DNA from: Usitatibacter rugosus
Lineage (GTDB): Bacteria; Pseudomonadota; Gammaproteobacteria; Burkholderiales; Usitatibacteraceae
Length of the DNA: 64,000 nt
Assembly (NCBI RefSeq): GCF_013003965.1
Contig: NZ_CP053069.1
Coordinates: 4,185,419 to 4,249,418, forward strand
Direction of reading: 5' to 3'
The position numbers were made by a program, and so were the translations under genes. Each line of letters begins with the position of its first letter. The first letter of the stretch is position 1. The notes beneath the pieces were generated by a model. That model saw only the letters and a program-made list of their open reading frames with translations, did not search any database and was not told where the DNA came from. This document shows, one piece after another, positions 8,906 through 16,333 of the stretch.

Positions 8906-9732
8906 TGGAACGCCCCGCCCATCCGCTGTTGCGCCCCTTCGTGCGAAGCGTCTGGCACGGCGGCTCGACGGCGCGCGGCGGAACGCAAACGGAGAACATG
9001 GCGCCCTCGGCGGAGATGCATATCGCCTTCCGCTTGCAAGGTCCCACCGTGCGGCTCATCGAAGGCGGCAGCGCGGCGGCGTACGGACACGCGGTCGCCT
9101 GCGGCATGCGCGCTTCGTTCTACATAAAGGAGACGGTTCCTGGAACGATGACGGTCGGCGCGCAACTGCGGCCCGGTGCGGCGCGGGCGCTGCTCGGCGT
9201 GACCGCGGACGAGCTCGCGGGCCGGCATGTGCGCCTCGGCGATCTCTGGGGAGACGCGACCGTGAACGCGGCGTTGGGCGAGATGCGCGAGGCAAAGCGT
9301 CCCGAGGAGCGGCTGCGCGTGATGGAGGCATTCCTCGTCTCGCGCGTGCGGCCCGTGCGCGGCCTCCATCCCGCGGTAGCACAGTCGCTGATGCGCTTCG
9401 ACCCCGCGAGCCGGGTCGCCGACCTCGTGCGCGAGAGCGGCTACAGCCACCGCGCGTTCATCGCGATGTTCCGCCAGGAGGTGGGCCTGCCGCCGAAGCT
9501 CTACGCGCGGGTGATGCGATTCCGCCAGGTGCTCGAGCGGCTCGAGGGCGACCCAGCCATCGACTGGGCGGCGCTGGCGATCGAGGCGGGCTACAGCGAC
9601 CAGGCGCATTTCAGCCGGGAGTTCAGCGAGTTCGCCGGCGTGACGCCCGAGCAGTACCGCCGCATCGCACCGGCCTTCAAGGACCACATCCCGGTCAATT
9701 TCATTCAAGACGGGACCGCGCGCCGCGGCTAG
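8905..9732 (+). CDS. AraC family transcriptional regulator
   Basis: A 275-residue regulator. The C-terminal AraC/XylS double helix-turn-helix lies near residues 165-255, with a first helix-turn-helix containing V-A-D-L-V-R-E-S-G-Y-S-H-R-A-F and a second ending A-G-Y-S-D-Q-A-H-F-S-R-E-F then V-T-P-E-Q-Y-R. The N-terminal half resembles the DUF6597-type sensing domain of small AraC proteins (H-P-L-L-R-P-F-V near the start). It probably controls the neighbouring VOC and YciI genes, though this rests on position only. Confidence 0.88.
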   Translation: MERPAHPLLRPFVRSVWHGGSTARGGTQTENMAPSAEMHIAFRLQGPTVRLIEGGSAAAYGHAVACGMRASFYIKETVPGTMTVGAQLRPGAARALLGVTADELAGRHVRLGDLWGDATVNAALGEMREAKRPEERLRVMEAFLVSRVRPVRGLHPAVAQSLMRFDPASRVADLVRESGYSHRAFIAMFRQEVGLPPKLYARVMRFRQVLERLEGDPAIDWAALAIEAGYSDQAHFSREFSEFAGVTPEQYRRIAPAFKDHIPVNFIQDGTARRG

Positions 9733-9762
9733 AGTTGGCGCATCACCCGATCGGAGTCCGCC

Positions 9763-10206
9763 ATGGCCAACACCGTCCACGAGCTGTTCGCGTACATCTG
9801 CGTTTCCGACGCCGGCGCCGCGCTGCGTTTCTATTGCGACGTCTTCGGCGCGAAGGAGCTCTTCCGCCTCACCGAGCCCACGGGGCGCATCGGCCACGCG
9901 GAGCTGCAGCTCGGCGGCACCACGCTCATGATCTCCGACGAGTTTCCCGAGTACGGCATCCGCGGCCCGCACCTCGTGGGCGGCACGCCGGTGACGCTGC
10001 ACCTGCACGTGGACAATGCCGACGCGATGATCGAGAAGGCGGTCGCCGCGGGAGCCAGGCTCGAACGCCCGCCCTCGGACGCCTTCTACGGCGAGCGCGG
10101 CGGCAGCGTCTTCGATCCCTGGGGCCACCGGTGGCTGATCGGCCACAGCATCGAGAAGGTCACGCCCGAGGAAATGCAGCGCCGCTACGACGCGATGTTC
10201 AAGTAA
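9763..10206 (+). CDS. VOC family (PhnB/glyoxalase-like) protein
   Basis: A 147-residue single-domain vicinal-oxygen-chelate protein. It shows paired beta-alpha-beta-beta-beta units with F-A-Y-I-C-V-S-D-A near the start, G-H-A-E-L-Q-L-G-G-T in the middle, and the C-terminal D-P-W-G-H-R-W-L-I motif of PhnB-type proteins. PhnB-like proteins are often found next to YciI proteins, as here. The reaction is unknown; glyoxalase or resistance-type functions cannot be told from sequence. Confidence 0.85.
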   Translation: MANTVHELFAYICVSDAGAALRFYCDVFGAKELFRLTEPTGRIGHAELQLGGTTLMISDEFPEYGIRGPHLVGGTPVTLHLHVDNADAMIEKAVAAGARLERPPSDAFYGERGGSVFDPWGHRWLIGHSIEKVTPEEMQRRYDAMFK

Positions 10207-10251
10207 CGGTAACAAAAAGACTTCGCCGGGCTGTCGAAAATGACGGGCCGG

Positions 10252-10269
10252 GGTACGACTAGTCGTACC
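10252..10269. promoter_or_regulatory. Perfect 18-bp palindrome upstream of the YciI gene
   Basis: GGTACGACTAGTCGTACC is a perfect inverted repeat with no loop, placed 23 bases before the YciI start codon. Its size and symmetry suit a dimeric regulator site. It is flanked by a second, imperfect inverted repeat (AAAGAC-TTCG at 10216-10225 with CGAA-GGA-GTCTTT at 10277-10289), which would leave the ribosome-site bases GGA as a bulge. The regulator is unknown; the AraC-type gene at 8905 is one candidate. Confidence 0.5.
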
Positions 10270-10292
10270 TACAACCCGAAGGAGTCTTTCCC

Positions 10293-10652
10293 ATGCGTTA
10301 CATGTCGATCTACCGCGCCGCCGAATCCACCGCTCCGCCCTCCGCCGAGGACATGGCGAAGATGGGTGCCTTCAACGAGAGGATGACCCGGTCGGGCGTC
10401 CTCATCGCGACCGGCGGCTGCCTGCCCAGCTCGCTGGGTGCGCGGGTGCGTGCCGCCAGCGGCAAGGTGTCCGTGACCGACGGCCCGTTCGTCGAGACGA
10501 AGGAGGTCACGGCGGGCTTCGCCATCATCGAATGCGAGTCGAAGGCGCAGGCGATCCAGCTCGCGAAGGAGTTCCTGGCCGTGGCCGGGGGCGACGGCGA
10601 GTGCGAGGTCCGCGAGATGTTCACCGGCGGGGACTGCGGTCACGCGGACTGA
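10293..10652 (+). CDS. YciI family protein
   Basis: A 119-residue YciI-like (dimeric alpha/beta-barrel) protein. It shows the motifs M-R-Y-M-S-I-Y at the start, L-I-A-T-G-G-C-L-P-S near residues 37-46, D-G-P-F-V-E-T-K-E near 65-73 and G-D-G-E-C-E-V-R-E at the end. Members of this group often sit beside PhnB-like VOC genes or ECF sigma factors. The ribosome site GGAG at 10281-10284 fits the ATG. No enzymatic activity can be assigned. Confidence 0.88.
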   Translation: MRYMSIYRAAESTAPPSAEDMAKMGAFNERMTRSGVLIATGGCLPSSLGARVRAASGKVSVTDGPFVETKEVTAGFAIIECESKAQAIQLAKEFLAVAGGDGECEVREMFTGGDCGHAD

Positions 10653-10673
10653 ACCTTCTGGCATGATCGGCGC

Positions 10674-12080
10674 ATGCCCCGTGCGTGCGCCGTCCTCTTC
10701 CTGACCCTGCTCCTCACGGGGTGCGCGACCAGCGTCTTCAACCCGGCGACCAACAAGCCGATGACGAAGGACACGCCGCCGGGAATGGACGCCCCGCTGG
10801 ACCTCGTCTCCGAGAACGCGATCGCGATTTCGTTCTCGGGCGGCGGGCTGCGCGCCGCGGCCTTCGCGCATGGCGTGCTCACGGCCCTCAAGGACACCAA
10901 GACGCCGCAAGGCACGCTCGCCGACGACGTCACTTTCCTCACGAGCGTCTCCGGAGGCTCGCTCGCCTCCGCGTACTTCGGCCTGAACGGGCCGAAGGGG
11001 CTCGAGGATTTCCGCGAGAAGGTGCTGCTGCGCGACTTCGAGCGCGACATGCACCTCTCGGTCCTGTCGCCGAACAACCTCCTGCGGATCCTCGGCGGCG
11101 GGCTCAATGCGCGCGAGAATTTCGGCGACTCGCTCGACAAGCACGTCTTCAACGGCGCGACCTTCGCCGACATCTATCGCCACCGCAAGCCCGACGTCCG
11201 CATCCACGCGACCGAGCTCTACGCCGGCATCCCGTTCCCGTTCATCCCGCGCGCGTTCTCGATCCTGTGCTCCGACATCCGCAGCTACAGCGTGGCCGAC
11301 GCCGTCGTGGCGTCGATGGCGGTGCCGCTCGTGTTCTCCCCGGTGGTGATGCGCGCCTATCCCGACGAGTGCAACGAGCCGCTGCCTCCGCTCTTCGAGC
11401 GGGTCAACGCCGATCCCGACGCGCCCCGGATCCTGAAGGCCGCCGCGCAGATGGCGTACTACCGCGATCCGAAGCGCGTGAAGTACCTGAAGCTCGTGGA
11501 CGGCGGCGTCACCGACAACCTGGGGCTCGCCACTATCGCCGTCACGCGTGCGATCCTCGACACGCCCTATGCACCGATGACGGAGCGCGACGCCGTGAAG
11601 GTGCGCCGCATGATCTTCATCGTGGTCGATGCTTCGCGAGGGCCCGGGGGCGAATGGGCGCTCTCGGAGATGGGACCGGGCGGCGTGGATCTCGCGCTCG
11701 CGGCGTCGGACGTGTCCACGAACTCCTCGGCGCGCTTCGCCGCGGACAGCTTCGGCACCATGGTGCGCGAATGGCGCGAGTCGCTGGTGCGCTTCCGCTG
11801 CGCGCTCTCGGACGAGCAGGTCGTGCAGCTCGGCGGTCCCTCGAAGGGCTGGAACTGCGACGACGTGAAGTTCCTGCTCGCCTTCCTCACCATCGACCGG
11901 CTGGAGCCCGAGTACCGCGACAAGCTGAACGCGATTCCCACGCGCCTCACGCTGACCCCGCAGCAGGTCGACGATGCCATCGAGGGCGGACGGCGTGGTG
12001 CGCTCGGGCTGCGGCGCCTGCAACAGTACATCCGCGAGCGCGTGGAGCCTACTTCGGAGGCAACAGTTCCTCGCCCTTGA
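10674..12080 (+). CDS. Patatin-like phospholipase, lipoprotein
   Basis: A 468-residue protein with a lipoprotein signal: hydrophobic N-terminus then lipobox L-T-G-C with Cys17, so it is probably anchored in a membrane. Patatin motifs are present in order: the oxyanion segment S-G-G-G-L-R-A-A-A near residues 56-64, the nucleophile serine in S-V-S-G-G-S near 91-96, and the catalytic D-G-G in V-D-G-G-V-T-D-N near 275-282. The S-x-S-G-G-S form is nearer to cPLA2-like patatins than to classical G-T-S-A-G. The last 32 bases overlap the convergent tautomerase gene. Confidence 0.88.
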   Translation: MPRACAVLFLTLLLTGCATSVFNPATNKPMTKDTPPGMDAPLDLVSENAIAISFSGGGLRAAAFAHGVLTALKDTKTPQGTLADDVTFLTSVSGGSLASAYFGLNGPKGLEDFREKVLLRDFERDMHLSVLSPNNLLRILGGGLNARENFGDSLDKHVFNGATFADIYRHRKPDVRIHATELYAGIPFPFIPRAFSILCSDIRSYSVADAVVASMAVPLVFSPVVMRAYPDECNEPLPPLFERVNADPDAPRILKAAAQMAYYRDPKRVKYLKLVDGGVTDNLGLATIAVTRAILDTPYAPMTERDAVKVRRMIFIVVDASRGPGGEWALSEMGPGGVDLALAASDVSTNSSARFAADSFGTMVREWRESLVRFRCALSDEQVVQLGGPSKGWNCDDVKFLLAFLTIDRLEPEYRDKLNAIPTRLTLTPQQVDDAIEGGRRGALGLRRLQQYIRERVEPTSEATVPRP

Positions 12081-12234
12081 ACCACTCGGCGGGATCGACG
12101 TCGGTGAAGATCACACGCGTGGCCTGCGGGCGTGCACCGATGTGCTTCGCCAGTGCCTCGACAATGTCTCGCGCCGCGGCTTCCTTCTGCTCGATCGTGC
12201 GTCCGCGCAGGAGCTGGACCTGGACGATGGGCAT
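12049..12234 (-). CDS. 4-oxalocrotonate tautomerase family protein
   Basis: A 61-residue tautomerase. Pro2, which becomes the catalytic N-terminal proline after Met removal, starts the usual P-I-V-Q-V-Q-L segment, and the length fits the hexameric 4-OT family. It lies 27 bases downstream of the LeuD-type gene on the same strand and is probably the last gene of that operon, suggesting it isomerises an unsaturated acid made there. Its 3-prime end overlaps the patatin gene by 32 bases on the opposite strand. Confidence 0.88.
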   Translation of the reverse strand: MPIVQVQLLRGRTIEQKEAAARDIVEALAKHIGARPQATRVIFTDVDPAEWFKGEELLPPK

Positions 12235-12261
12235 TCGCTTCTCCTCAGGATGTAGTCGGCG

Positions 12262-12873
12262 TCAGTATGCCCAAGGCCGGCGTTCGCGGTCTTTGGTCCG
12301 GAACGCATCGAGCTCGCCCTGGCGGGAGAGCGTCATCGCGATCTCATCCATTCCCTCGAGCAGCATGTGGCGCAGCGTCGGTTGCGCGGTGAAAGCGAAC
12401 ACCGAGCCCTTGGGCGACGTCACCGTCTGCGTCTCGAGATCCACGGTGACCTTGCCCGCGCCCTTGGAGGCTTCCACCTCTTCGACGATCTGCCGGACCT
12501 GCTCGATCGGCAGCTCTACCGGAACGATCCCGTTGCGGTAGCAGTTGTTGAAGAAGATGCCGCCGAAGGACGGCGCGATCACCGCGCGGAAGCCGTACTC
12601 GCGCAGCGCCCAGGGCGCGCGCTCGCGAGAGGAACCGCAGCCGAAGTTGCGGTCGGCGAGCAGCACCTCGGACTTGTCGTACGGCGGCTGGTTGAGGATG
12701 AACTCGGGATTCGGCGATCCATCCGGCATGTAGCGGTGATGGTGGAACAGGTGCTTGCCGTAGCCCTTCGAGTCGGTGCCGCCGAGGAAGAGCGTCGGGA
12801 TGATCTGGTCCGTGTCGATGTTGATGCGCATCATCGGCGCGGCGACTGCGGTGACCTTGCGGAAGGATTCCAT
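12262..12873 (-). CDS. leuD: LeuD-type hydro-lyase small subunit
   Basis: A 203-residue aconitase swivel-domain subunit of the 3-isopropylmalate dehydratase type. Family motifs are N-I-D-T-D-Q-I-I-P near residues 18-26, F-G-C-G-S-S-R-E-R-A-P-W-A-L in the middle and F-N-N-C-Y-R-N-G-I after it. It forms a heterodimer with the LeuC-type subunit whose stop is two bases upstream. No leuB or leuA lies nearby; the neighbours are an isocitrate-lyase-family gene, a Bug receptor and a tautomerase. A catabolic hydro-lyase acting on another substituted malate is therefore as likely as leucine synthesis. Confidence 0.88.
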   Translation of the reverse strand: MESFRKVTAVAAPMMRINIDTDQIIPTLFLGGTDSKGYGKHLFHHHRYMPDGSPNPEFILNQPPYDKSEVLLADRNFGCGSSRERAPWALREYGFRAVIAPSFGGIFFNNCYRNGIVPVELPIEQVRQIVEEVEASKGAGKVTVDLETQTVTSPKGSVFAFTAQPTLRHMLLEGMDEIAMTLSRQGELDAFRTKDRERRPWAY

Positions 12874-12875
12874 GG

Positions 12876-14270
12876 TCAGCTCCTCGCGTCCGCGATGCAG
12901 CCCGCGATCGCGGAAGCGGCCACCGTCGCCGGGCTCGCGAGGTGCGTGCGCGTCTTCGGGCCTTGCCGGCCCTGGAAGTTGCGGTTGGTCGTGCTGATGG
13001 TGCGCAGGTCCGAGAAGCGATTGTCGCCGATGCTGCCGCAAAAGCCGCAGGCCGATTCGTGCCACTCGAAGCCGGCTTCCTTGAAGATGAGGTCCAGCCC
13101 CTCGGCCTCGGCGGCACGCTTCACCGGCGTCGAGCCCGGGATGCACACGGCCTGGACGCCGGCTTTCACCTTGTGGCCTTTCAACACCGCCGCGGCCACG
13201 CGCAAATCCGAGAGACGCGCGTTGGTGCACGACCCGATGTAGGCCACGTCGATCGGCAGTCCCTTCAACGCCATGCCGGGCGTGAGCTGCATGTACTGCA
13301 TGGCGCTTTCGGCGAGCGCGCGAGCCTCGCTGTCGGCGGCTTCCGAAAGCTCCGGCACGCGCCCGTCGATGGAAGTCACCTGCTGCGGACTTGTGCCCCA
13401 CGTGACCTGCGGCACGAGCGTGTCGCAGTCAATCTCCACTTCACGGTCGAACTTCGCGCCCTCGTCGGTGCGAAGCGTCCTCCAGTACGCGGCGGCCTTC
13501 TCCCACGCCTCGCCCTTGGGCGAGAACTCCTTGCCCTTGAGGAAGTCGATGGTCGATTCGTCGGGCGGCACGAACCCGTACTTGCTCTGGAACTCGATCG
13601 ACATGTTGCAGATCGTGAGCCGCCCTTCGATCGGAAGCGCTGTGACGGCCGGCCCGGCGTATTCGGTGGCGAAGCCGATGCCGCCCTGCGCGCCGATCTT
13701 GCCGATGAGCGCGAGGATCATGTCCTTCGCGTAGACGCCGGCACCGAGCTTGCCGTTGAAGGTGACGCGCAACTGCTTCGGCTTCGATTGCGCGAGGGCC
13801 TGCGTGGCGAGTGCGTGTTCCGCTTCCGACGCACCGATGCCCCATGCGAGCGCGCCGACTCCGCCCACTGTCGACGTATGGCTATCGCAGCACACAAGCG
13901 TCGCACCCGGGAACGCGATGCCGAGCTCGGGCGCCACAACGTGCGCGATGCCCTGGCGTGCATCGTCGAAGTCGATGAAGTGGAAGCCCCACTCGCGCGA
14001 GGCCTTGCGCGTCGCCTCGATCATGATGGGACCGCTCTTCGACACGGAGTCCGTCGGGCCGCGGCCGGGCTTCGTGGAGATCAGGTGCTCGATCACCGTG
14101 AACACCTGGTTCTTGTTCATCGGCTGCCGGCCCGCCTTCGCGAGCGACGTGACCACCTGGCTGCCCGACAGCTCGTGCAGCACCAGGCGATCGACCTGCA
14201 GCAGGTCCGCGTCATCGCCCAGCTTGGCGATCACGTGGTCTTCCCACACCTTGTCGAAGAACGTCTTCAT
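12876..14270 (-). CDS. leuC: LeuC-type hydro-lyase large subunit
   Basis: A 464-residue aconitase-superfamily large subunit of the length usual for LeuC. The iron-sulfur ligands are visible as I-G-S-C-T-N-A-R (Cys near 346) and C-G-F-C (near 405-408). Classical LeuC has C-T-N-S-R and C-S-M-C, so this copy is a divergent paralogue. The end T-S-N-R-N-F-type motif is present as T-T-N-R-N-F-Q-G-R-Q-G. It precedes leuD by two bases. With the lyase and tautomerase next door it may serve dehydration or hydration of a malate analogue, for example in a 2,3-dimethylmalate-like route; this is inference. Confidence 0.87.
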   Translation of the reverse strand: MKTFFDKVWEDHVIAKLGDDADLLQVDRLVLHELSGSQVVTSLAKAGRQPMNKNQVFTVIEHLISTKPGRGPTDSVSKSGPIMIEATRKASREWGFHFIDFDDARQGIAHVVAPELGIAFPGATLVCCDSHTSTVGGVGALAWGIGASEAEHALATQALAQSKPKQLRVTFNGKLGAGVYAKDMILALIGKIGAQGGIGFATEYAGPAVTALPIEGRLTICNMSIEFQSKYGFVPPDESTIDFLKGKEFSPKGEAWEKAAAYWRTLRTDEGAKFDREVEIDCDTLVPQVTWGTSPQQVTSIDGRVPELSEAADSEARALAESAMQYMQLTPGMALKGLPIDVAYIGSCTNARLSDLRVAAAVLKGHKVKAGVQAVCIPGSTPVKRAAEAEGLDLIFKEAGFEWHESACGFCGSIGDNRFSDLRTISTTNRNFQGRQGPKTRTHLASPATVAASAIAGCIADARS

Positions 14271-14279
14271 GTCTATCCC

Positions 14280-14332
14280 GTCATTCCCGCGAAGGCGGGA
14301 ATCCAGTGGGTCCCCGCCTTCGCGGGGACGAC
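14280..14332. repeat. Two adjacent TTCCCGCG-type palindromes
   Basis: Two inverted units follow each other: GTCATTCCCGCGAAGGCGGG... at 14280-14306 and GTCCCCGCCTTCGCGGGGAC at 14310-14329. They lie between the LeuC-type and lyase genes and could fold as two hairpins in the mRNA, possibly tuning expression between the genes. Confidence 0.8.
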
Positions 14333-14335
14333 GAT

Positions 14336-14362
14336 GAATAAAGGAGTCTGACTCCTTTATTC
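14336..14362. repeat. AATAAAGGAGTC palindrome (GGGGTC repeat family variant)
   Basis: GAATAAAGGAGTC, one base T, then GACTCCTTTATTC: a perfect 13-1-13 inverted repeat directly after the stop codon of the lyase gene at 14365. Compared with the other copies in the window, a GGGGTC arm has become GGAGTC and the opposite arm carries the compensating change, so base pairing is kept. Confidence 0.85.
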
Positions 14363-14364
14363 AC

Positions 14365-15240
14365 CTACTTCACGACGTAACGCTTCTCGAGGTCCTGGTA
14401 CTTTTTCGCGTTCAGGGCTTCCTGGCGTTCCTTGAACATCATGATCTTGTCCTCGACGCCGACGATCGTGCCTTTGGTGTGCAGGTGTCCGAGCACTTGT
14501 TGCATGGCGAGCAGCGAAGCCTGCAGCGCGGCGTTCGCATAGACGATCACGGAGTATCCGGCCGCGGCGAGCTCCTCGCGGGGCAGCAGCGGCGTCTTGC
14601 CGCCGATCACCATGTTGCAGATGTGGATGCCCGGCACCGCCTTCGGGATGGCGAGCAGCTCCTCCTTGGTGATGGGCGCCTCGACGAAGAGGAAATCCGC
14701 TCCCGCCTCCTGGTAGGCACGCGCGCGGTCGAGCGCGGCTTCGAAGCCTTCGACGGCACGAGCGTCTGTGCGGGCGAGGATCATCATGTCCGGATCGACG
14801 CGCGCATCGACGGCGGCCTTCAGCTTCGCGACCATTTCCGACTTCGGGATCACGTCCTTGCCTTCGAAGTGGCCGCAGCGCTTCGGGTAGGTCTGGTCCT
14901 CGATCATGATGGCGTTCGCTCCGGCACGCTCGAAGAGCTGCACGGTGCGGCGCGTGTTCAGCGCGTTGCCGAAGCCGGTGTCGGCGTCGGCCAGGATGCA
15001 GAGCTCCGTCACGTCGCGCATTGCCGCCACGTGGGCCGCGACTTCCGTCGACGTCGTGAGGCCGATGTCGGGCACGCCGAGGTACGTGTTGGCGATGGCG
15101 GCACCACTGGCCATCGTCATCTTGTGGCCGGCGGCCTCGATCATCCGCGCGGCGAGCGCGTTGGCACAGCCCGGCATGATGTGGCCCGCGCCGACCGTCA
15201 GGAGGCGGCGCATTTCCTTGTTGAGTTTGCTGGAGCTCAT
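14365..15240 (-). CDS. Isocitrate lyase / PEP mutase family carbon-carbon lyase
   Basis: A 291-residue TIM-barrel enzyme. It has the metal-binding strand A-D-A-D-T-G-F-G near residues 81-88 and the lyase signature P-K-R-C-G-H-F near 119-125, whose Cys is the catalytic acid of isocitrate, 2-methylisocitrate and 2,3-dimethylmalate lyases. Length matches PrpB and 2,3-dimethylmalate lyase (about 290), not the long isocitrate lyases. The ATG overlaps the receptor stop upstream by four bases. Placement with LeuCD-type subunits recalls dimethylmalate metabolism, where an aconitase-type dehydratase and this kind of lyase work together. The exact substrate is unproven. Confidence 0.85.
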   Translation of the reverse strand: MSSSKLNKEMRRLLTVGAGHIMPGCANALAARMIEAAGHKMTMASGAAIANTYLGVPDIGLTTSTEVAAHVAAMRDVTELCILADADTGFGNALNTRRTVQLFERAGANAIMIEDQTYPKRCGHFEGKDVIPKSEMVAKLKAAVDARVDPDMMILARTDARAVEGFEAALDRARAYQEAGADFLFVEAPITKEELLAIPKAVPGIHICNMVIGGKTPLLPREELAAAGYSVIVYANAALQASLLAMQQVLGHLHTKGTIVGVEDKIMMFKERQEALNAKKYQDLEKRYVVK

Positions 15241-16214
15241 TCGATTTTCACCTTTGCTTTTTCTGCCACGGTTTTCCAGCGCTCGATATCGGAGCGCACG
15301 ATCTGCATCATCTGTTCGGGCGTGCCACCGACCGCGGTGGATCCCTCCGCCTCGAACTTGTCGGTGACGGCCTTGTGCTTGAGCGCCGCGTTCAGCTCCG
15401 CGTTGAGGAAGGCCACGATGTCCGCCGGGATGCCCTTCGGCCCCGCGACGGCCTTCCAGTCCACGACCTTGTAGTCGGGGAATCCAACTTCGGTGAAGGT
15501 CGGCACGTCCGGCAGGCTCGGACCGCGCTTCTCGCCCACGACCGCCAGCGCGCGAACGCGGCCCGACTTCACGTACGGCGCACCGAACGTGGCGCTGGAA
15601 AGCATGAGGTCGACGGAGTTGCCGAGCAGGTCGTTGAAGGCCTGCGACGAACCTTTGTACGGTACATGGACGAGGTCGATGTTCATCATGAACGCCATCT
15701 CCTCCATGCCGAGGTGCGCGATGGAGCCCACGCCCGCCGAGCCGTGCGTGAGCTTGTGCGGGTTCTTCTTCGCGAAATCGATCATGTCCTTGATGGACTT
15801 GAGCGGCGAGGCGGTGTTCACCATGAGGAGCAGCGGGTCGCGCGCCACCATCATGATCGGCTGCATGTCGTTGATGGGATCGAAGCCCAGCCTGGGATTC
15901 AACGCCGCCTGGATCGGATAGGTGCTCGACATGTTGAGCACCGTGTAGCCGTCGGGCGGCGACTTCATCACGTACTCCGCCCCGATGTTGCCGCCGGCGC
16001 CCACGCGGTTCTCGACCACGATCGGGTTGCCGGTCCTCTCGGAGACGCGCTGCGCGAGCATGCGAGCGGTGAGGTCCCCGCCGCCGCCGGCCGCGAAGGG
16101 CACGACGAACTTGATCGGCTTGGACGGAAACTTCTCGCGTTGCTGCGCCCACGCGGCGGTGGCGGACGCTGCGCCCAGCGCGAGTGCGGACTTCACGAAC
16201 GTGCGTCGTTGCAT
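15237..16214 (-). CDS. Bug-type tripartite tricarboxylate receptor with Tat-like signal
   Basis: A 325-residue periplasmic binding protein of the TctC/Bug family. The N-terminus M-Q-R-R-T-F-V-K followed by an Ala-rich helix looks like a twin-arginine signal, cleaved after A-W-A near residue 23. The mature part opens with P-S-K-P-I-K-F-V-V-P-F, the family signature, and contains R-V-G-A-G-G-N-I-G near residues 69-77. Bug receptors bind carboxylates and normally serve TctA/TctB permeases, which are absent here. It is the first gene of the operon that continues with the lyase and hydro-lyase, so it probably captures their substrate. Confidence 0.92.
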   Translation of the reverse strand: MQRRTFVKSALALGAASATAAWAQQREKFPSKPIKFVVPFAAGGGGDLTARMLAQRVSERTGNPIVVENRVGAGGNIGAEYVMKSPPDGYTVLNMSSTYPIQAALNPRLGFDPINDMQPIMMVARDPLLLMVNTASPLKSIKDMIDFAKKNPHKLTHGSAGVGSIAHLGMEEMAFMMNIDLVHVPYKGSSQAFNDLLGNSVDLMLSSATFGAPYVKSGRVRALAVVGEKRGPSLPDVPTFTEVGFPDYKVVDWKAVAGPKGIPADIVAFLNAELNAALKHKAVTDKFEAEGSTAVGGTPEQMMQIVRSDIERWKTVAEKAKVKIE

Positions 16215-16297
16215 TGGATGATCCTCCGAGTTGCGGTGGTCTTTTCTTTTCAGTATGCAGGATGGATCTGTCGCGCCACCAATACCGTTTTAGTAAC

Positions 16298-16332
16298 GAA
16301 GCAATAAAGGGGTCAGACCACTTTATTGCTTC
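16298..16332. repeat. GGGGTCAGACC palindrome at the LysR gene end
   Basis: GAAGCAATAAAGGGGTC, one base A, then GACCACTTTATTGCTTC: a 17-1-17 inverted repeat with one mismatch. It lies directly beyond the stop codon of the LysR gene (16334) and before the Bug receptor start region, where it could act as a terminator-like hairpin, although no U-run follows. Confidence 0.85.
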
Positions 16333-16333
16333 C

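Noticed and set aside
12262-14270. Leucine biosynthesis operon
   Set aside because: No leuA or leuB is adjacent, LeuC motifs are divergent, and neighbours are catabolic; leucine synthesis cannot be excluded but is not the preferred reading.
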